From Aptenodytes patagonicus (Eukaryota; Chordata; Aves; Sphenisciformes; Spheniscidae), in assembly GCF_965638725.1 (NCBI RefSeq), contig NC_134950.1:143707636-143771635 (forward strand): a stretch of 64,000 nt of DNA, written 5' to 3'. The notes below the pieces were generated by a model, which was given only the letters and a program-made list of their open reading frames with translations, searched no databases and was not told the DNA's origin. The first letter of the stretch is position 1, and every line of letters starts with the position of its first letter. Positions 1-14,300 of this stretch are shown piece after piece. A program made the position numbers and the translations under genes.

Positions 1-3000
1 CACTGCAGGAAATGGAAGTGTTGGCAAAAATATTCGCCATTGTTTAGGATAAGAGAGTGTTTGGACATATCCAGTTTTAAGCGGTCTGCTTAGTCTGATA
101 CTCTTGATATATGAGACAGCAAAGAAATATGTCTAGGAGTCTTGGAATGAGGCATCTTTTTTATAAGATGAGTGAAATACACACGAGGATGAAATATTAC
201 TTGCATATTACCACCAAAGCTGGTTAAAATTCACTCAATTGACTCCAGATGTGGGTTTCTTCAGCAATTTTAAAGTTAGCACTACTGTAACTAGGTGTGA
301 GGCCAAGGCAAACTACTCTAGTGCTTTATAGCACTTGGAAGCTACAGTAGTCAAATCAAAATATGTTACAAGAGAATCAGTTTCTTTAAGCTTAGCAGCA
401 GGAAGGATTTAATATACTGAATACAGCCAACCCATCTTCATTTGAAAGAACATAAAATAAATCCTTACCACATTTGTGACTTATTATTTGCATAAAGGAC
501 CCGGTTCAAGAAGCAGATCCCTGGCATTACTCATGCAAGCAGGGCCATACAGCTCCACAATACTTTTTATTTATTTTATTTTATTTCCATGAGATTACAA
601 CTATGCTTAAGGTGAGCATGCACCTCCACATTCTGCTGACGCAGGTCAGTTGTCTGAATATTCAAAGCTACTTTTCAGCATTTATTAAGCGCTTAATGGA
701 AGATATTATTTCTACTTTTTTACTCTTTTCCTCTGCCTGCTCATTCTCCTTGCAATTAGGAACTCTGCGTAAAAAACTTCACAGAGGAATCCACTGTGGT
801 ACTCACCAGCAAGAAGTTTGACTCATCCTACAGTGACGGCACTGTGTATTTTAACAATGTCTTTTAGCATCTTATCTATTCACTAACCACTTATATTTAC
901 ACTGGCACAGAACATTTCAGTTACTGCCTTCACTTATTATTTCATTATTAAGCTGTGAGAGTGATTCCATAATCAGGTAAGCAGCCTCCTCAGTGCTTCC
1001 CTAACTAACAGCTGATGTTGTCCTGGGCTCCAGCCCCGCTCACCTTGGTGGAGCTTCGAACGGGCAATGCCCATCCTCTGCTGTGCTCAAGGGAGAGAGA
1101 GTTTCCATGGTAATAGATATTCAGACTCATCCTTGACACACTGACACCTCTATGGTGATAAAATGACTACATTTCCCTGGCAGCTCCAACCAGTTCTCCT
1201 TTTTCCAGGGTGAGGCTGGTAAGATCTTGCTCTTAAAGCCCCAGGTCCTGGACCAACGAGGATGCCACCTTTCCTGAACTTGATTTTGTCTGCTTTTTAT
1301 ATTCATTTTGAGATACAGAAGGGCCCTTGGAAATATGACCCAAGGGCACCCGAAAAGATAAGAAACTGGAAGATAAAATTATTTATTTTAAAGTAAGGAC
1401 CTTGCTCTGTGTAAACCAGTCTCCAGACTTTTGAACATTTAATGCTGGCAATATTGCAGCCATGCTATGCTGGAATGACAGACATGCTCCACTTCCACCA
1501 CGGAAAAAACTTTCCCTGGCTGCAGAGGAAGAAGTAAGATTTGCCACAAAATTGCACAGCAACCTAAGTGTTTAAGACTTTCTCTAAACCACTCAAAACC
1601 AGCTCCTTTCTGCCTGACATTTCCAGTGTGGGCATATTGCAAGAGGATAATTTTAATATATAATTTAAGGTGGTCAGGTAACTCTGTTTTACTATATTTC
1701 ATATAGTAAAGGTTTAGAAAGAAAACCTGAGGTCATTTAGAGGTTTTGACTGACCTGGTGAAATAGTTTTATCAGAAAACTGCCTTAGTGTGTGTTGGTG
1801 ATGTAAGGACATATCCTCAGCTGGTAAAAATCAGTTTGTAGCTCCACACGTGGTAGGGGGGCTTTGCCAAGTTACAATAATCTCATGCAAATTTCCCCTG
1901 ATGATTTTAGAACTCTTTAGTCCTTTAGTAAAACATTGCTTTGCTACAAGTTTAGAAGAGATGTGAGTAGCAGAGAAAAGAAAAAAGTGACAATAAAAAC
2001 CGAGAAAATATCTTACACTTAAGAACCCTTGGCGTGCTACACAGCACTATTTGATTAAGTGAAGTTGTAATACAAAGACAAGGATTAATCACACAAAAGA
2101 GCAACATAATTAATTGCAAAAGCTAAGGGAGAATTTCAAGAAAGAATGCATCCTTTCATTTAGCTTACAAAAATACAATTAGTAATTATTACTGATTTCC
2201 TGGAGAAAGTCCAGAGCTGAATTAAAAATATCTCGAGTCACAGGGAAGTTCATTGGTCCGTGGGGAGAGACATGCTCAGCTGCGGGAAGCTTATATTTGT
2301 TCAGCAAACTTCTTGTTTTTAAAATGATCTGTGCTGAGTTACACAGCAGGACACCCATGACTGGGTCTGTGCCAGGACTGGGGAACTCTTATTTTTAAAT
2401 GCCCATTATCTATTTTAAATAAAAAGAAAATCACATTTCTGCCTGAAAATTTTTGTAACAGCTGCTGTTACAAGTAATATTTAAAGATCATTGTAATTCA
2501 GAAAAATCGTTACAAGCAATCAGAAAAAACTCATCCATTTAAAAATAAATACATTATAAAGGCATCATGAGCAGATCAATTTTACCTGAATTATTTTAGC
2601 TCACATGGGGCAAATTGATGTGTTTCAGAGGAACAATATCCTTTAAAAATTTATCCACCTGGGATCATCTGATCAGCGTTTGCATTTGTTCCAGGCTGTG
2701 TACACATGAACACTGTTCAGCCACAGGCATCTAAGCAAAACTTGTTGCTGATGTTACCCACGCAGTGGGTTTTGTTTATTCCTTCCTCCTTGGGACAGCA
2801 GCAACTCCTGCACAGGACCGCTGCCTCCTCTGCAGGGATGCGGGAGGATGCCACAAACAGAATCACCACACACCCAAAATACCCCTTTTCAAAAAAAACC
2901 TCCCATGAAAGCATTTGGCTCTATGTCTCTGCACTCACTTGCAGCCTTTACTTCCACAGGGTCTGCTCAGCAGCCCCCGGGTTTAGTGGAAAGTTTCCAG

Positions 3001-4177
3001 TCGACTTTGGTAGGACTTGAATCAGACCATAATGACATGTGCATCCTGAGGGTGATCAGCCAAACGCCTAGCCTCACGTCTCGGATTCATACAAAACGCT
3101 TGGGATGAGAAATTATTGTCTATGGAAATTAGTGGGGAGAAAATCAATCAATGTCAACTGAGAATCTGGTCAGGCAGTTTTCAAGTGCATGGGATACGCC
3201 TACAGCACCACACTGGTGCAAACAGCTAGAGATTCAGATAAATAAGCAGTTAGCCTGGGTATACCTAGATTGCAGTGAAATGAACCTACTTGCCCCGACT
3301 TTCAAGCGAAGCTGCATATGCAAGTTCACTTCCAGGCATGCTTCATACACTGTCTACCCTCAAAGGCATTCCCAACCTATTCTGTTTCTAGCGGTACATC
3401 TCTGTTATTAAAAAAGGGATTAGTGCCAGACTTGATCCTGAATTCCCATTGAATCTTGGCCTAGTGGTTACAAAGAGCCAGACTGTGGTCTACATCCCTG
3501 ATGCTTTGTGCTGCCCTCTGCTTGAGAGACCCTTGGTGGGAGCAGAGCCAGCACAGCCAGCTACGTGCCATCGCCTGCCGCACAGCCCAGCAGAAGGGAC
3601 ATGGGGGCAGAAAAGGGAGCAGGAACAAATTATTTTGGGGGCCATTCCAAGATGGGAGGAGTCTGAGCAACCCTAAGGTTGTTCTAGCCTACCTTTGGGG
3701 TAAAGATGGCACAGAACAAGCCCCAAAACCTGGCAGCCACAAACACCTCCATATGCATCTTCCCCACTTAGCTGAGTCCAGTTTGGTGTCACCCAAAATG
3801 CTTCTGCTACATTATTTTATTTCACCGTAACCAAGCATTTCCCTTTGCTTGCTTTCTGTGCTGCTGTTGAATACATGAACAGTTTGTACATCTTCTGTGG
3901 CGCGTGAAAGCAAAGACAATCCATTGTATTTAAAGTTGTAAAGCAACAACATATATTTTATGTTCCGGGTACTCATAGGACCAAAAGTGTCTCCAGAAGG
4001 ATGTTGATCTGGAAGAGCAGAACTGATGTAATTCTATTTTCGGGTGAAGAACAGATGTGGTAGTCATTGTAAAGACTTCTTAGCAAATGCCCATGTGAAG
4101 TGACACTGATGAAAACACAAGCTCTTGAGCAGTGAACTGCTTCATATAGAAATTGTCAGGGAGATTCCTGTATTTAC
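1..4177. other. Intergenic, non-coding; nothing recognised
   Basis: AT-rich sequence dense in stops in all frames. The longest open frame (2706-3020, +, about 100 codons) has no recognisable domain and no coding-like composition. A tRNA-like A-box core (GGCCTAGTGGTTA) sits at 3458-3470, but no B box follows at the right spacing, so it is not called as a tRNA or SINE. By synteny with other vertebrates this side faces DLX6/DLX5. That is inference, since no DLX exon is present. Confidence 0.7.
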
Positions 4178-4241
4178 AGGGAGATGGACTAGATGTTCTA
4201 ATAGGTCTTTTCCATCTCAGATTTTTCTCACTATGATTCAT
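4178..4241 (+). mobile_element. CR1 LINE 3'-tail fragment
   Basis: The stretch contains a GAGATGGACTAGATGTTCT block, then a pyrimidine-rich part with TTTTCCATCTCAG and finally CTATGATTC. These are the order and wording of the 3' end of CR1 elements (…GGACTAGATGACC…TCCCTTCCA…CTATGATTC), as known from sauropsid genomes. Only the last 60 or so bases are recognisable, with several mismatches, so this is an old, 5'-truncated and inert copy. No reverse-transcriptase reading frame is attached. The left boundary is uncertain and could be tens of bases further upstream. Confidence 0.6.
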
Positions 4242-7200
4242 GCTAATTGTTAGTGGGAAATCACTTAGTGTCAGTAATAGAGGTGACACATTCATTTCTT
4301 TTTAGTCATTGCACGTATATTGTATTTGAGGTGAAAGAAAGGGTTTATTTCTCCTCTCCTTTCCCCAGAAGCATGTTTGGATTTAATGCATAAATAGTCT
4401 TTCTTCCCTTAATCTGATTCACATGACAGTATGCATTTGCATAAAGCTTCTTCTTGGGAAAACCATTCAAACCTTTATCTAGAGACAGTAGACATGTCGC
4501 AGAATTATGTCCTGCTTTACAAGACAGCTTTTTTTTTTCTTTTTCTGATGCATTATTTGTATCATATGCTAATTTATCATAATGGTTATTAAGAGCACCA
4601 GGCCTTGCCTTTGAGCTTCCCACATTTCCCCAGGCATACCCTAACATTCCTCTCTTTTCAGCTGTGCTCATCTTCTCCTGTCAGGAAGCAAAGAACAAAT
4701 AATACATACTGCAGATAAAAATGTTCACACCAACCCACTCACTATTTGTTGTGGCTACAGCTCCAGTGTGCTTTGTGCTTTCTAGACATCCAAGCTGGAT
4801 CTGCCCCAGCAAGAACATGAATGGTAACATAAAGCTGCTCATTTTTACCACACCACCTGTGGTTGGCCAGAGGGACAGTACTATAATTTAGCCTAAAAAC
4901 CAAGTCCTGGGTCAAATAAAGCTCAGATTCAGACCTGGGACTTTAAATTCTTCCAGTCTGTGCTTCAGAGGTACTCACAAGTTGAAAGGGAATGAGGAGT
5001 GAAGTCAGGATAGCAATTGCCTTCACTGGCTTTCTGCCACCTTGAGCTAAAATCTTACCCTTAGTAGCTCCACTCAGGAGAATCTGAGCCCTCTAGTCCA
5101 GGAGTGAAGAACAGCCCCACCTTTTCACTTCAAATGCGTCCAGTTCCCTAAGCAAGAAGGATGGTTTCAAACTCCCATCCTATCTCCTTCCTAAATTCCA
5201 CGTGGAAAAGCTCCTACCTGAGATGGAGTTCATACTCTAAAGCTTTGAGCTGCTATTCTTAAGTCAACAGAGTCACACTGGGATAAAGCTAAGCCCCGAC
5301 TCTATCCCTGGCTTCCACTTTGGCCCATTTCTAGTTCTTGGATTCACAGCAATATCCTTCTCAACTCTGACAAAATGTAGCGCATAGGATAACTAATTTT
5401 TGTGGCTATGTAACTGAAGAAAGAGAGATCTAGTCTACACAATCTTAGTTTTGAAAAAGCCTATGATTTATAATGTAACAGCAAATCTAGATATATTTTA
5501 TGGCTTTTAATAAACAATAAAATTGCTCTAGACACTTTTATGAAACCAAGTTTCTTTTGTCCCAATCCTGAAATAAAATTTGAACAGAGCCAGTATAAAT
5601 ATTTTTCCTCTTGATAAAGTATTATATGTTTTAGAAAGCCAAAATCTATATAAACGTCACTAAAACATTACTTTTCCATGGAGTCATGATGTCTCAAGTT
5701 GATACAATATTTACCATCATAACTGAATTATGAAGTGTCTTCTTGGGAAAGAGAAGTATAGATAGATGTTATATCAACATTAAGTCAATAGTTAGAATAA
5801 GAATAGATTAGCATCCATTCAACAGAGAGCTAGAATTGTGTCAAGGGGTTTGGTGACACCATAAACCACAAAAGCACAAGTCAATTAGCCTCTTCTATGG
5901 GGAGATTTTGAACTTGCAGCTCAGCTAAAGTGGCTCTTGCTGAACTAAAACAGTGATAAACACAGCAATACATCACTGTGTGCATGTTTAGATACCCACA
6001 TAAAATAATTTCAAAGCAGTCAGAGGGATGCAGATAAGTACCTTCCAATGAAATGAATGAAGGCAAAATTCTAAATCCAATCATCTATATATTAAGACCA
6101 CAGCTATTTTTACATCAGTTATTCCACTGAGACAATTCGTAAGAGTAATGGTTTTCAGAATGGGCCCCCAAATTTTCAAAATGCAGCAACGGTCCTTAAT
6201 TATCAGGCTTATTTAATGTGCATGCAAACTAAAGAAGGTGAAAGTTAAATATTATGTTTAAAATAATTCAGTAATCGGGAAATGAATCCTTTAAAGAGAC
6301 AAAAATGATTCAGTGGGAGGCAAGCATTCTCCTTCTGCTGCTCAGTGCAACCTTTGCATTCCTAATTATTCCATGTTGAGTAATATATTACAAAAAGGAG
6401 AAAGTATTATGTATGTGCAGAACCAATTAATTTCTCAAGGAAAAGGGAAGTAAGGTAAATCAGAGAATTCATCCATTATGAACAAAGCGTCACTGGAGGT
6501 TTACAATTCAGAATCACTTTGGTACCCAACACACTGAAGTCCTGAGATCTATCTCCTCGGCTGATGGAGATAACCATCCACATGAAGACATCAGTTTTGT
6601 TTCTTGGATCTGTACAGCTGTCATTACCACAAAAAAAGGCAACGCCATGTTACTTGGACAGAGCTACCTCCCCGTCTGTAATCGAGTTATTCTGCTCAAC
6701 AGAGAGAGACTCAAAGGCACACACATGTTTTGAAAGAGCGAGCGCTCAAAGCACTCATGACACTGCCAGCTACCTTATACCCCACAGTTCTTCCGCTCTC
6801 TGGTGAAACTGGGGTTTCATTTGAAGCCTGCAGGGCATTCTGTCATGTGCTGGCATACACAGTGTCCATAGACTCGCGAGATTCTTCCTCAGTAAGGAGT
6901 TCTCTTTCCACATCCTCACAATCCTGTTTTCACCCATCCCAAAGAGAAATTAAATGAAGAGGGGAGAAATTCACCAAAAAGGGGACAACTCCAGATAAAC
7001 ACACCTCAGATATATTCCTTTGTATCCCCTGTAGTGAATCATGTACGCAGCCCTTAGGTATAAAGAGCTCTCTTATAATGAGCAAGCAGCTTTCCCGGGA
7101 GACTAGGGGCTGCTCTGAAGGCTCAGGTTGGGTTACACCCCACCTGCTCGAGTTTCTCTCACGTTGCTGTTGTCGGTACAGCCTGCACAGTTGAAGAAGA

Positions 7201-10200
7201 GGATGTACAGGAGCGAGAGTGCCAGTGAAAGAAAGAGCTACCGGAGCTCACCCCTGTTTCTTCCAACGAGCTGGATATGCAAAAGGACTCCACAATATCC
7301 ATTTAAGGAGCATGTGTGTCTACATGTGGTTCCTAGTCTATGTACAATGTATATTCCCCAGGAGAGGCTAGGGAATATCCTTTTTGACAGCTAGGACATG
7401 GTAACACCACCAAGTTATCCCTAAGCTTTTGTTTTACCACAGTATATTCCTCTCCAGCAGTTGTTGATCATTTATTGCCAAATATTGAAAAATCTCAGAT
7501 ATGAGATTCTTAGTTTAGGAGTTCAAACCAGTCCCTGACTCGGACTGCAAATATACCACATCCTACAAAGCAGAACATCTTAGAGAGTGGGGTGCAAAAG
7601 GGCAAACACTGGCAAAGGGATGGAGGGACCAGCTTTGCTCTCTGCACTGGTCTGACTTCATTGCTCCTGTTCTCCATACAAAATCCCTGCTGTAGAAGCA
7701 CTCTCCTGCTTTTTGACGTGGTGTGGCTAACAGGAGAAAACTGCAGCAATGACAGAGACATGCATCTCACACTGCCCAAGCTGCTTCCCCACTCTGCCTT
7801 CAAATCAATAAAAACCACTCCAGATGATTGGGTTTTTTTCTCCTGCCCAGCACACAAAGTCAGCCTGAGACTCCTTCACAGGATGGTCTGAGTAACCACT
7901 ACTCTAAAGCATTGAGGGACCAGATGAATAGTGCTAGCTGTTGAGAGACTTGCCTGTTCCTTGCTAAAGAGATGCCGGGGAAGAATGTCTTGAATAGCAC
8001 AGCTGAAATGAGCAACGTGACAGTGAGCCCAAAAAACTTATTTGTGGGTAAGCCCCTATAGTCATAGCTATAGAATAATGGCAATACCCTAGCAAGCCTG
8101 AAAGATTGCTCTTCTCACAAACACAGATCTGCCAGACCAGGAGAGCGCTATCTGTTGAGAGTGCTCGTGCTCCAAGAGGGCACTGAGGACACTCAACTTA
8201 GGTGTACCTGTCCCTGGAGATCTCCCATATCTGCAGCTAACAAAAATTACATAAACTTGTTAGTGGCCAAAGTTAGGACTCAGGTTTCTGAGGTAAGGAA
8301 TGGCTGCTTTTTCTTGCTAATATCAGTAACAGCTGAAGAAATCCAACAACCTTTTTTTATGAGCCCCTTAGAGCTTGTAAAATGGTATTAGCTATTATCA
8401 TAGTTAATATTGCTTGATGTGGAAATATAAACTTGGGAAAACAAGTACTAAAACATTTGTGTAAATGTAACTCCTGACATTTATATTTATTAATTTGCTT
8501 TTGAGCAGTTTTCCATATTAAAAGAGATTGATTACTCTGAATGTGGAAAATACCACGTTGTCACTAATATATTTTATTTGATTACAAAAGCAATAGAAAA
8601 AGGTTTTTAATATAATTCTTATGCACAATTCAGTATGCAAGATTTTTTTCAAATCTAACACACACTTGACAAGAAACAGATATGTTGAAAGACATCAATA
8701 AATGTACTGATTAAGAGTTTGAGACACTTACTTTAAAAATCTGGAGCAAAGGATGACTGTTCTAATTACCTGAGACATGTGAAGTCAATTGTCCTTAATA
8801 CTTTAAGAATGACAGATTACAAATGAATAGATATTAGGGCTTTCTGCTCTGTTGCTTGCTGAAGAATCTGTTGAAGGACAAGTACTTGGATATGTCACCT
8901 TGTGTCTGGGGAGGGGGAAGTGAAGAAGAATGAAAGGATGATGATGGGAAAAGTGAGATTATCTCACTGTTGCATTCTTTCCTAAATCCAAAGTCAGAAC
9001 TGATTCTCCAAGAAAAAACAATGCTTTGTGTTTTTCAATTAGAAATACTTAAAAGGTATATGCAGCTAAGCTCCAAGTGTTAGGCTCTCTTCACAGCTCT
9101 GAGTAGTGCTAAGAAACTGCACAGACCGTTTATTCCATACATAAAAAAAGGAATTAATTCTCTTTAGTGCTGGAATGACACAGCCCTCTGACCAAGTTGT
9201 TTGCTGCTTTCAAGAGAAAAGGTTCAAAACAACAGCTAAACTTCTAATGATGTTAATACAAACCTTCAGCTAAATAAAGATGTGGTCTTTGTTCGAAGCA
9301 AGTGTGTGAGCAGCTTTGCCTTCAAACAGAAAAGGCACACCTGGGATCCAGCCCTGCTCCTCTACAGGTCAGGAAGAACATGGATTGAGGTTAGCGAGCG
9401 TGGCATTTCCTTTAAGTAGCGATTTTTACATGGAAACAGACTGTGAGAACTACAGTGTGAGGCCAGAGTTAGCACAGTCATCTAGTTTACATCTCCTGCA
9501 TAAAATAAGCCATAATTTACTGATTCCAGCACATAAGCCCATTAGGGACCTTTTGCCATCGTATTCGTACGTAGCCACATGAGGCAAAGAAAACCCAGCA
9601 GAAGTTACACAGCAAACGCTATGGTCCATGAGGTCCTCCCAGGACAGCTACCACAAACAGCTGCAGCCTATGCCAGGGTATATGGCGGCAGCCTCTCCTG
9701 GCAGAGGGTCCCTTGGTGATGGGGCTGGTGTGGACAGCCTGGTCTTCACCCCTCTGCGACAGACAGAAGCGGCGTATGTTCTCCTGGTGTCTGATGCTCA
9801 TGCATTAATGCCTTCCTGCCATTCTTTACACAAACCTCATTTAAACTGGTGACCTTGCCATGGAGGTATTTATAACACGTTCATTACCCAGCATCTGAAC
9901 ACCTGGAAGAGAAAAAGCTCTGGGTTCTCTTACCAATCCTCCGAGTTGTGCTGTTCCACTAATTACTTTAAATTCTCATTTATTATAAATAACATGGCTA
10001 TTCCTCTGCCCATCTTTCTCTTTCTGCACAAAGTGCAGTGTAGAAAAATTATTTACTCTTACCTAAGTCACCAAGTGAGAAAATGAGACCATGTTTCTCA
10101 TCAAATCCACAAGAAAGAAAATTGCTTTAACAAAAAATGCTTTATGCATAAAATAATAATGTTCATTTACATAAATAAATATTGGCATCTCTTGTCCCCA

Positions 10201-11275
10201 ACACAATTAACATGCCATTTCCAGGGAATAATCCACGGGCAGCGACTGAACCCAAAATGCAACTCTTGAGAAGGAAGATTTCAACAAACACGTATAGAAA
10301 TGCACCTAAGTACATCATAACGGGTAAGGGACACAACAAAACCAGTAAATCATGGATAGCCATTATAAATTCAGCAGCAGATCTGTTAATATCGCGGTCC
10401 TCTAAACACAAGGGATGTTTACCCTGCCTGGGTTTTAGCAACACAACCTCCCCTGTAGATACAAAATGCCAGTTAAATAGAGGGCTTGTTCTCCTGTGGC
10501 TTTCCCAGAATTTAACCCAAAATGAACTCTAGCTAATATATCTGTGCTGCTATCTGGTACAAATAACCCCACTGCACACAAGACTGACGAAAAATATTTT
10601 TATGGTTTTTTTTTTCAGAAAGACTGTTCCCTTTAGTGTGGACAAAGTAAAAACACAGCAAACAAAAGGCACACATTTAAAAGTCTTAGAACATGGACTC
10701 CTTATTCTTTACCCTGTGATAGGCTTAGAAAAAATTGTGGGTAGTAGCGGGGCCAAAAAGTCATATTACAAATTTTAAATAAGGGTATTTGCTCAGAAAT
10801 ACGTTTTAAAAATACTCAAGAAAAGAGGACCCAGCATTATTTGGTGATGTTCTCCTCAAAGTGTATGAAAGAAAGAGGGAAAGGTGAAATTTAAAGGCAA
10901 CAGAACACACCCGTCTGTCAGGACCAGAGAATAAACTGAAAGCAGTCCTACAAACCACTTATTTATAACATGAAATGAGTGAAGAGATAGAAATTGAACT
11001 GGAGAATTGTCTTCTCATCCTCCCACTTTACTCCCTACTTGAGAACAATCATAAAAATTCAAAGTAATTTGGCACTACGGCCCATTCTCCTGTTAGACTC
11101 CTTAATGCATTTCATTTCTTCTAGTTATTCTTAAGAGCTTCATTAGGCAAACAATTATATGATTCATGTACATCTAGGACAGAAAATATTTTAGTGAACT
11201 ATTACAATTCTTGACTTTACATTCTTATGGTCAAACCCACAAGGAGACAAGATAAATTTACCTATATAACCACAC
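4242..11275. other. Intergenic, non-coding
   Basis: Seven kilobases without a recognisable gene, RNA gene or transposon. Open frames are all short (up to about 115 codons, for example 7510-7857 on the minus strand). They have no motif, and several overlap one another on both strands as expected by chance. Base composition alternates between AT-rich and balanced segments. Confidence 0.65.
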
Positions 11276-11350
11276 AAATATTTTCATTTTCCCCAAGGTA
11301 TAACAACCAGGTTTAATTATAATTAAACCTTTACTGAAATGAAAATATTT
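11276..11350. repeat. Nested inverted repeat: 14-bp outer arms around a 22-bp perfect palindrome
   Basis: The outer arms AAATATTTTCATTT (11276-11289) and AAATGAAAATATTT (11337-11350) are exact reverse complements. Between them, 11309-11330 is a perfect 22-bp palindrome whose centre reads TTAATTATAATTAA, with homeodomain-type TAATTA cores on both strands. The unit could fold into a two-tier hairpin or cruciform, or could bind paired homeodomain factors. No flanking target-site duplication or transposon termini were seen, so its origin is unassigned. Confidence 0.75.
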
Positions 11351-14300
11351 CCCTATTACTTCTGTCCAGGTGTAACAAACTCATTTGTATTTCAAGGACT
11401 TGGTGAAAAAGGGTGAAATACAACTGAAAGACTTTAAGAGACTAAGCATACACAAAACAAGGTAATTTCCTCCAACAAAAAGTGTCAGAACATAGATTTT
11501 AGGAAAGAAAAATCCCAGCTTGAAGATATTCTAAAACACCTTTGCTCCCAAGAGTGCTTGCTAAAGGAAGAAAAATACAAAAGGAAGAATATTGCAAAAG
11601 AAAAAAAAAATCCACCTAACTCAAACCATAGCCATTTTCTTGTCTGATAAGTCCAGAGCCAGGTGGCTAGAATAAAAGATTGGTGTTTATCTGTTGGAAG
11701 ATCAGTGCTGATTCATTCTCATTACACTGCAGCAAGCTCACCTGTGAAGCTTTATAGATGCCTTGGGGGAAAGAGCTCAGCAGGGGTTAACTTCTTGTTG
11801 AGGGGGAAGAAAGGAGAGGTGAGATTTGGGTTTTAATTGGCGCAAGGGGAAATCCCCTCTCTTTTATATATGTGGTTCAGAGAAAAACACAGGTAATAAC
11901 AATAATAATAAAAAGTCTTAGGACAAGAGTTTTGCTAAGCACAATTCTCTAAGCATTTCCAGGTCAGCTTGGAGGTGGGGGAAGGGAGTTATCATTATAA
12001 AAGCTTCCCCTGAGGTTTGGTAGGGAACTTGGTTGTGAAATTTGTAGGAAGCTTTAGCTTGTGAGTTTATTGCTTGAATTAACTCTGAGCTGAGGAATAA
12101 AGTATACTTAATGCACTTTTAAAGCATTGTGTTTTACTTCCCCATTTGTTTCTATAAAATGATGCTTCCCAAGCTGATCTGTGCAGTATATTTGTCCCTC
12201 TGGGTTTTACCTTAATTTGCTTGGTTGATCCAGAGCTAAGAGGCTTGAATATCTCGTCCCAGAAGTCATTCTTTCCTGTGAACCACTGTCGTTTCTCTCT
12301 TGCTTTCCATTTAAAAGACTCTAGCTTGCAAGATTGCAGTTTTCAGGTGCTGGAACCCTAAAATGCCAGCGCTTCTCTCTAGCGTAGTAACTGCAAAGAT
12401 AAAAGAAATCAGTTTAAAAACCCAGAACAGTTGCTTTAGCCCATTTTGCAGGTGATGTGGAATAAAACACCAGGCTGTTAAAAACTAAAAGTGAGAACAA
12501 CAAAAAAAAAAAACCCCAACTTTTGCATATGGTTGCAAGGCAGTTTATTTTGAACAAAAACCCTCTAAAGTTATTCCAAAAGTACTTGCTTGTAGAGGCA
12601 AGGCCTTCCCGTAGCAGTGAGCGTGTCTAGGTGTGTTGCACGCTGCGGGATTAGCAAATCTGCTCCAACCAGCCTCCTCAGCCATCGGCTGCCAAAGGCC
12701 ACCTCAAATAGTGGAGCAGCAGGAGACAGCGCCAGCCTTCAGCCCTGTAATGTCAGGAAGACTTTTCCATGTCCTCCCCCATGGGTTTCTTCACTCTGTG
12801 ATAAAATATCAGAAGAATTATATTACTCTCTCTGGCCAATTTGAACAGGAAGCACTTACTGCTGGCAAATAATAATGTTTTATATTTGTGAATTTGCTTT
12901 TTTTTTGCTGCATCTAGCTCCTTGTTAGGGTAGGCAGCTGCCTATTTTGCCTACCTTTAAACCTGGCCCTGGCAAATGCTGTGTTGTATTCCCACTGAGA
13001 CTATGAAGTTTACAGAATAACAGGGCTGCTTTAATGTGGCAAACGGAAAGGCTGGAGATAGGCCAAAATTACTCTGACATTTAAAAAATCCAGCATCTTT
13101 TGCTTTACACTTTCACTTAGGACTGGAGTTGAGAAACATTTTAAAAAAATAAAGCTTTACAGTTTCCTGTTAAATCTAACTATTTCATACTGTGTAATTA
13201 ATTGTGCCCTTGCTCTTTCAATCCTCTCAAACTGAAATTAGTAATATTGTGGGAAGCTGTGATTTTTACAAAGATGTGTAGTTTAAAAACTGTGAAGAAA
13301 TACCGATTCAAAGAACAAAGTGAGAGGAACATAATAAACATTCTATCTGGGGGATAAATGAGCCCATTCCTTCACTTCTTGTCAGCTGGAGTCTCTGAAT
13401 TCCCCCACCTCAGTACACCTTGCAAAGTGAGTAATTTGAGGTAGATGACTATGGATGTACAGTATGGTAACACAGAAATCTTCTGGCTCCACAGCACTCA
13501 TGTACTTTCACCTACGTTATGGTCTGTCAGTTGCACACGACTGACAAAAATACCCAGTTTACCTTTCCATCCCATTTAATATCCAGGATCAATTGAAGAT
13601 GAAAAATTGGGGACCGGAGTTATTTGTCCTTAGTCCATCCATTTGTTTCTCAGAGTGGGACAAGTTGCTCCATGCTGTTGATTTTATTATACCGTAACGC
13701 AAAAAGGAAACACTACTGTGTTTTTTCTTACTGTTTTTCTGCAGTCTGGCCTGCCCTGAGCCACACGACTGGTAGGCTGGGGAAAGCATAAGGACAAGCA
13801 GCGGGATAAAATGTGGCTGGCAAATGTTTGTTTCCCACACAGGTCCTACTGGTGGCCTCTGCGTCTGTCATCTGGGGGTCTTTCTGCCTCTGGAGGCACG
13901 TACCATGTTGCTGATAAAGGAAATTAAAAAAATTCATTACTGCAATGCCAGATCAAAACCACTGTGAACCCTGATGGTCAGAAGGGCAGTGACTCCCCAG
14001 AGCTGGCCGTGACAACTTTATCACACCATAGAAAGATTGAACTGTATAATCCCAACTTAAAAGCCTAGCCTCTGGCTTTCTTATCCCCTAGTGAAGCAAA
14101 CAAGAAAATAAAAATAAAGGAGCCTGAAGTTTCTGGGGAACGTTATTGACAAGTCGATAAAATACTCAAAGAACCAAACATGAATCTTGCTTGAAGAAGA
14201 AGTTAGGGAAGAAGTTAGGACTTTTACCATCGACTTCAGTGGAAGCAGCCTGTGTCTGCATTAGGGCAGGATGAGATGTAGTTGTTTTTATCCTGGGACC

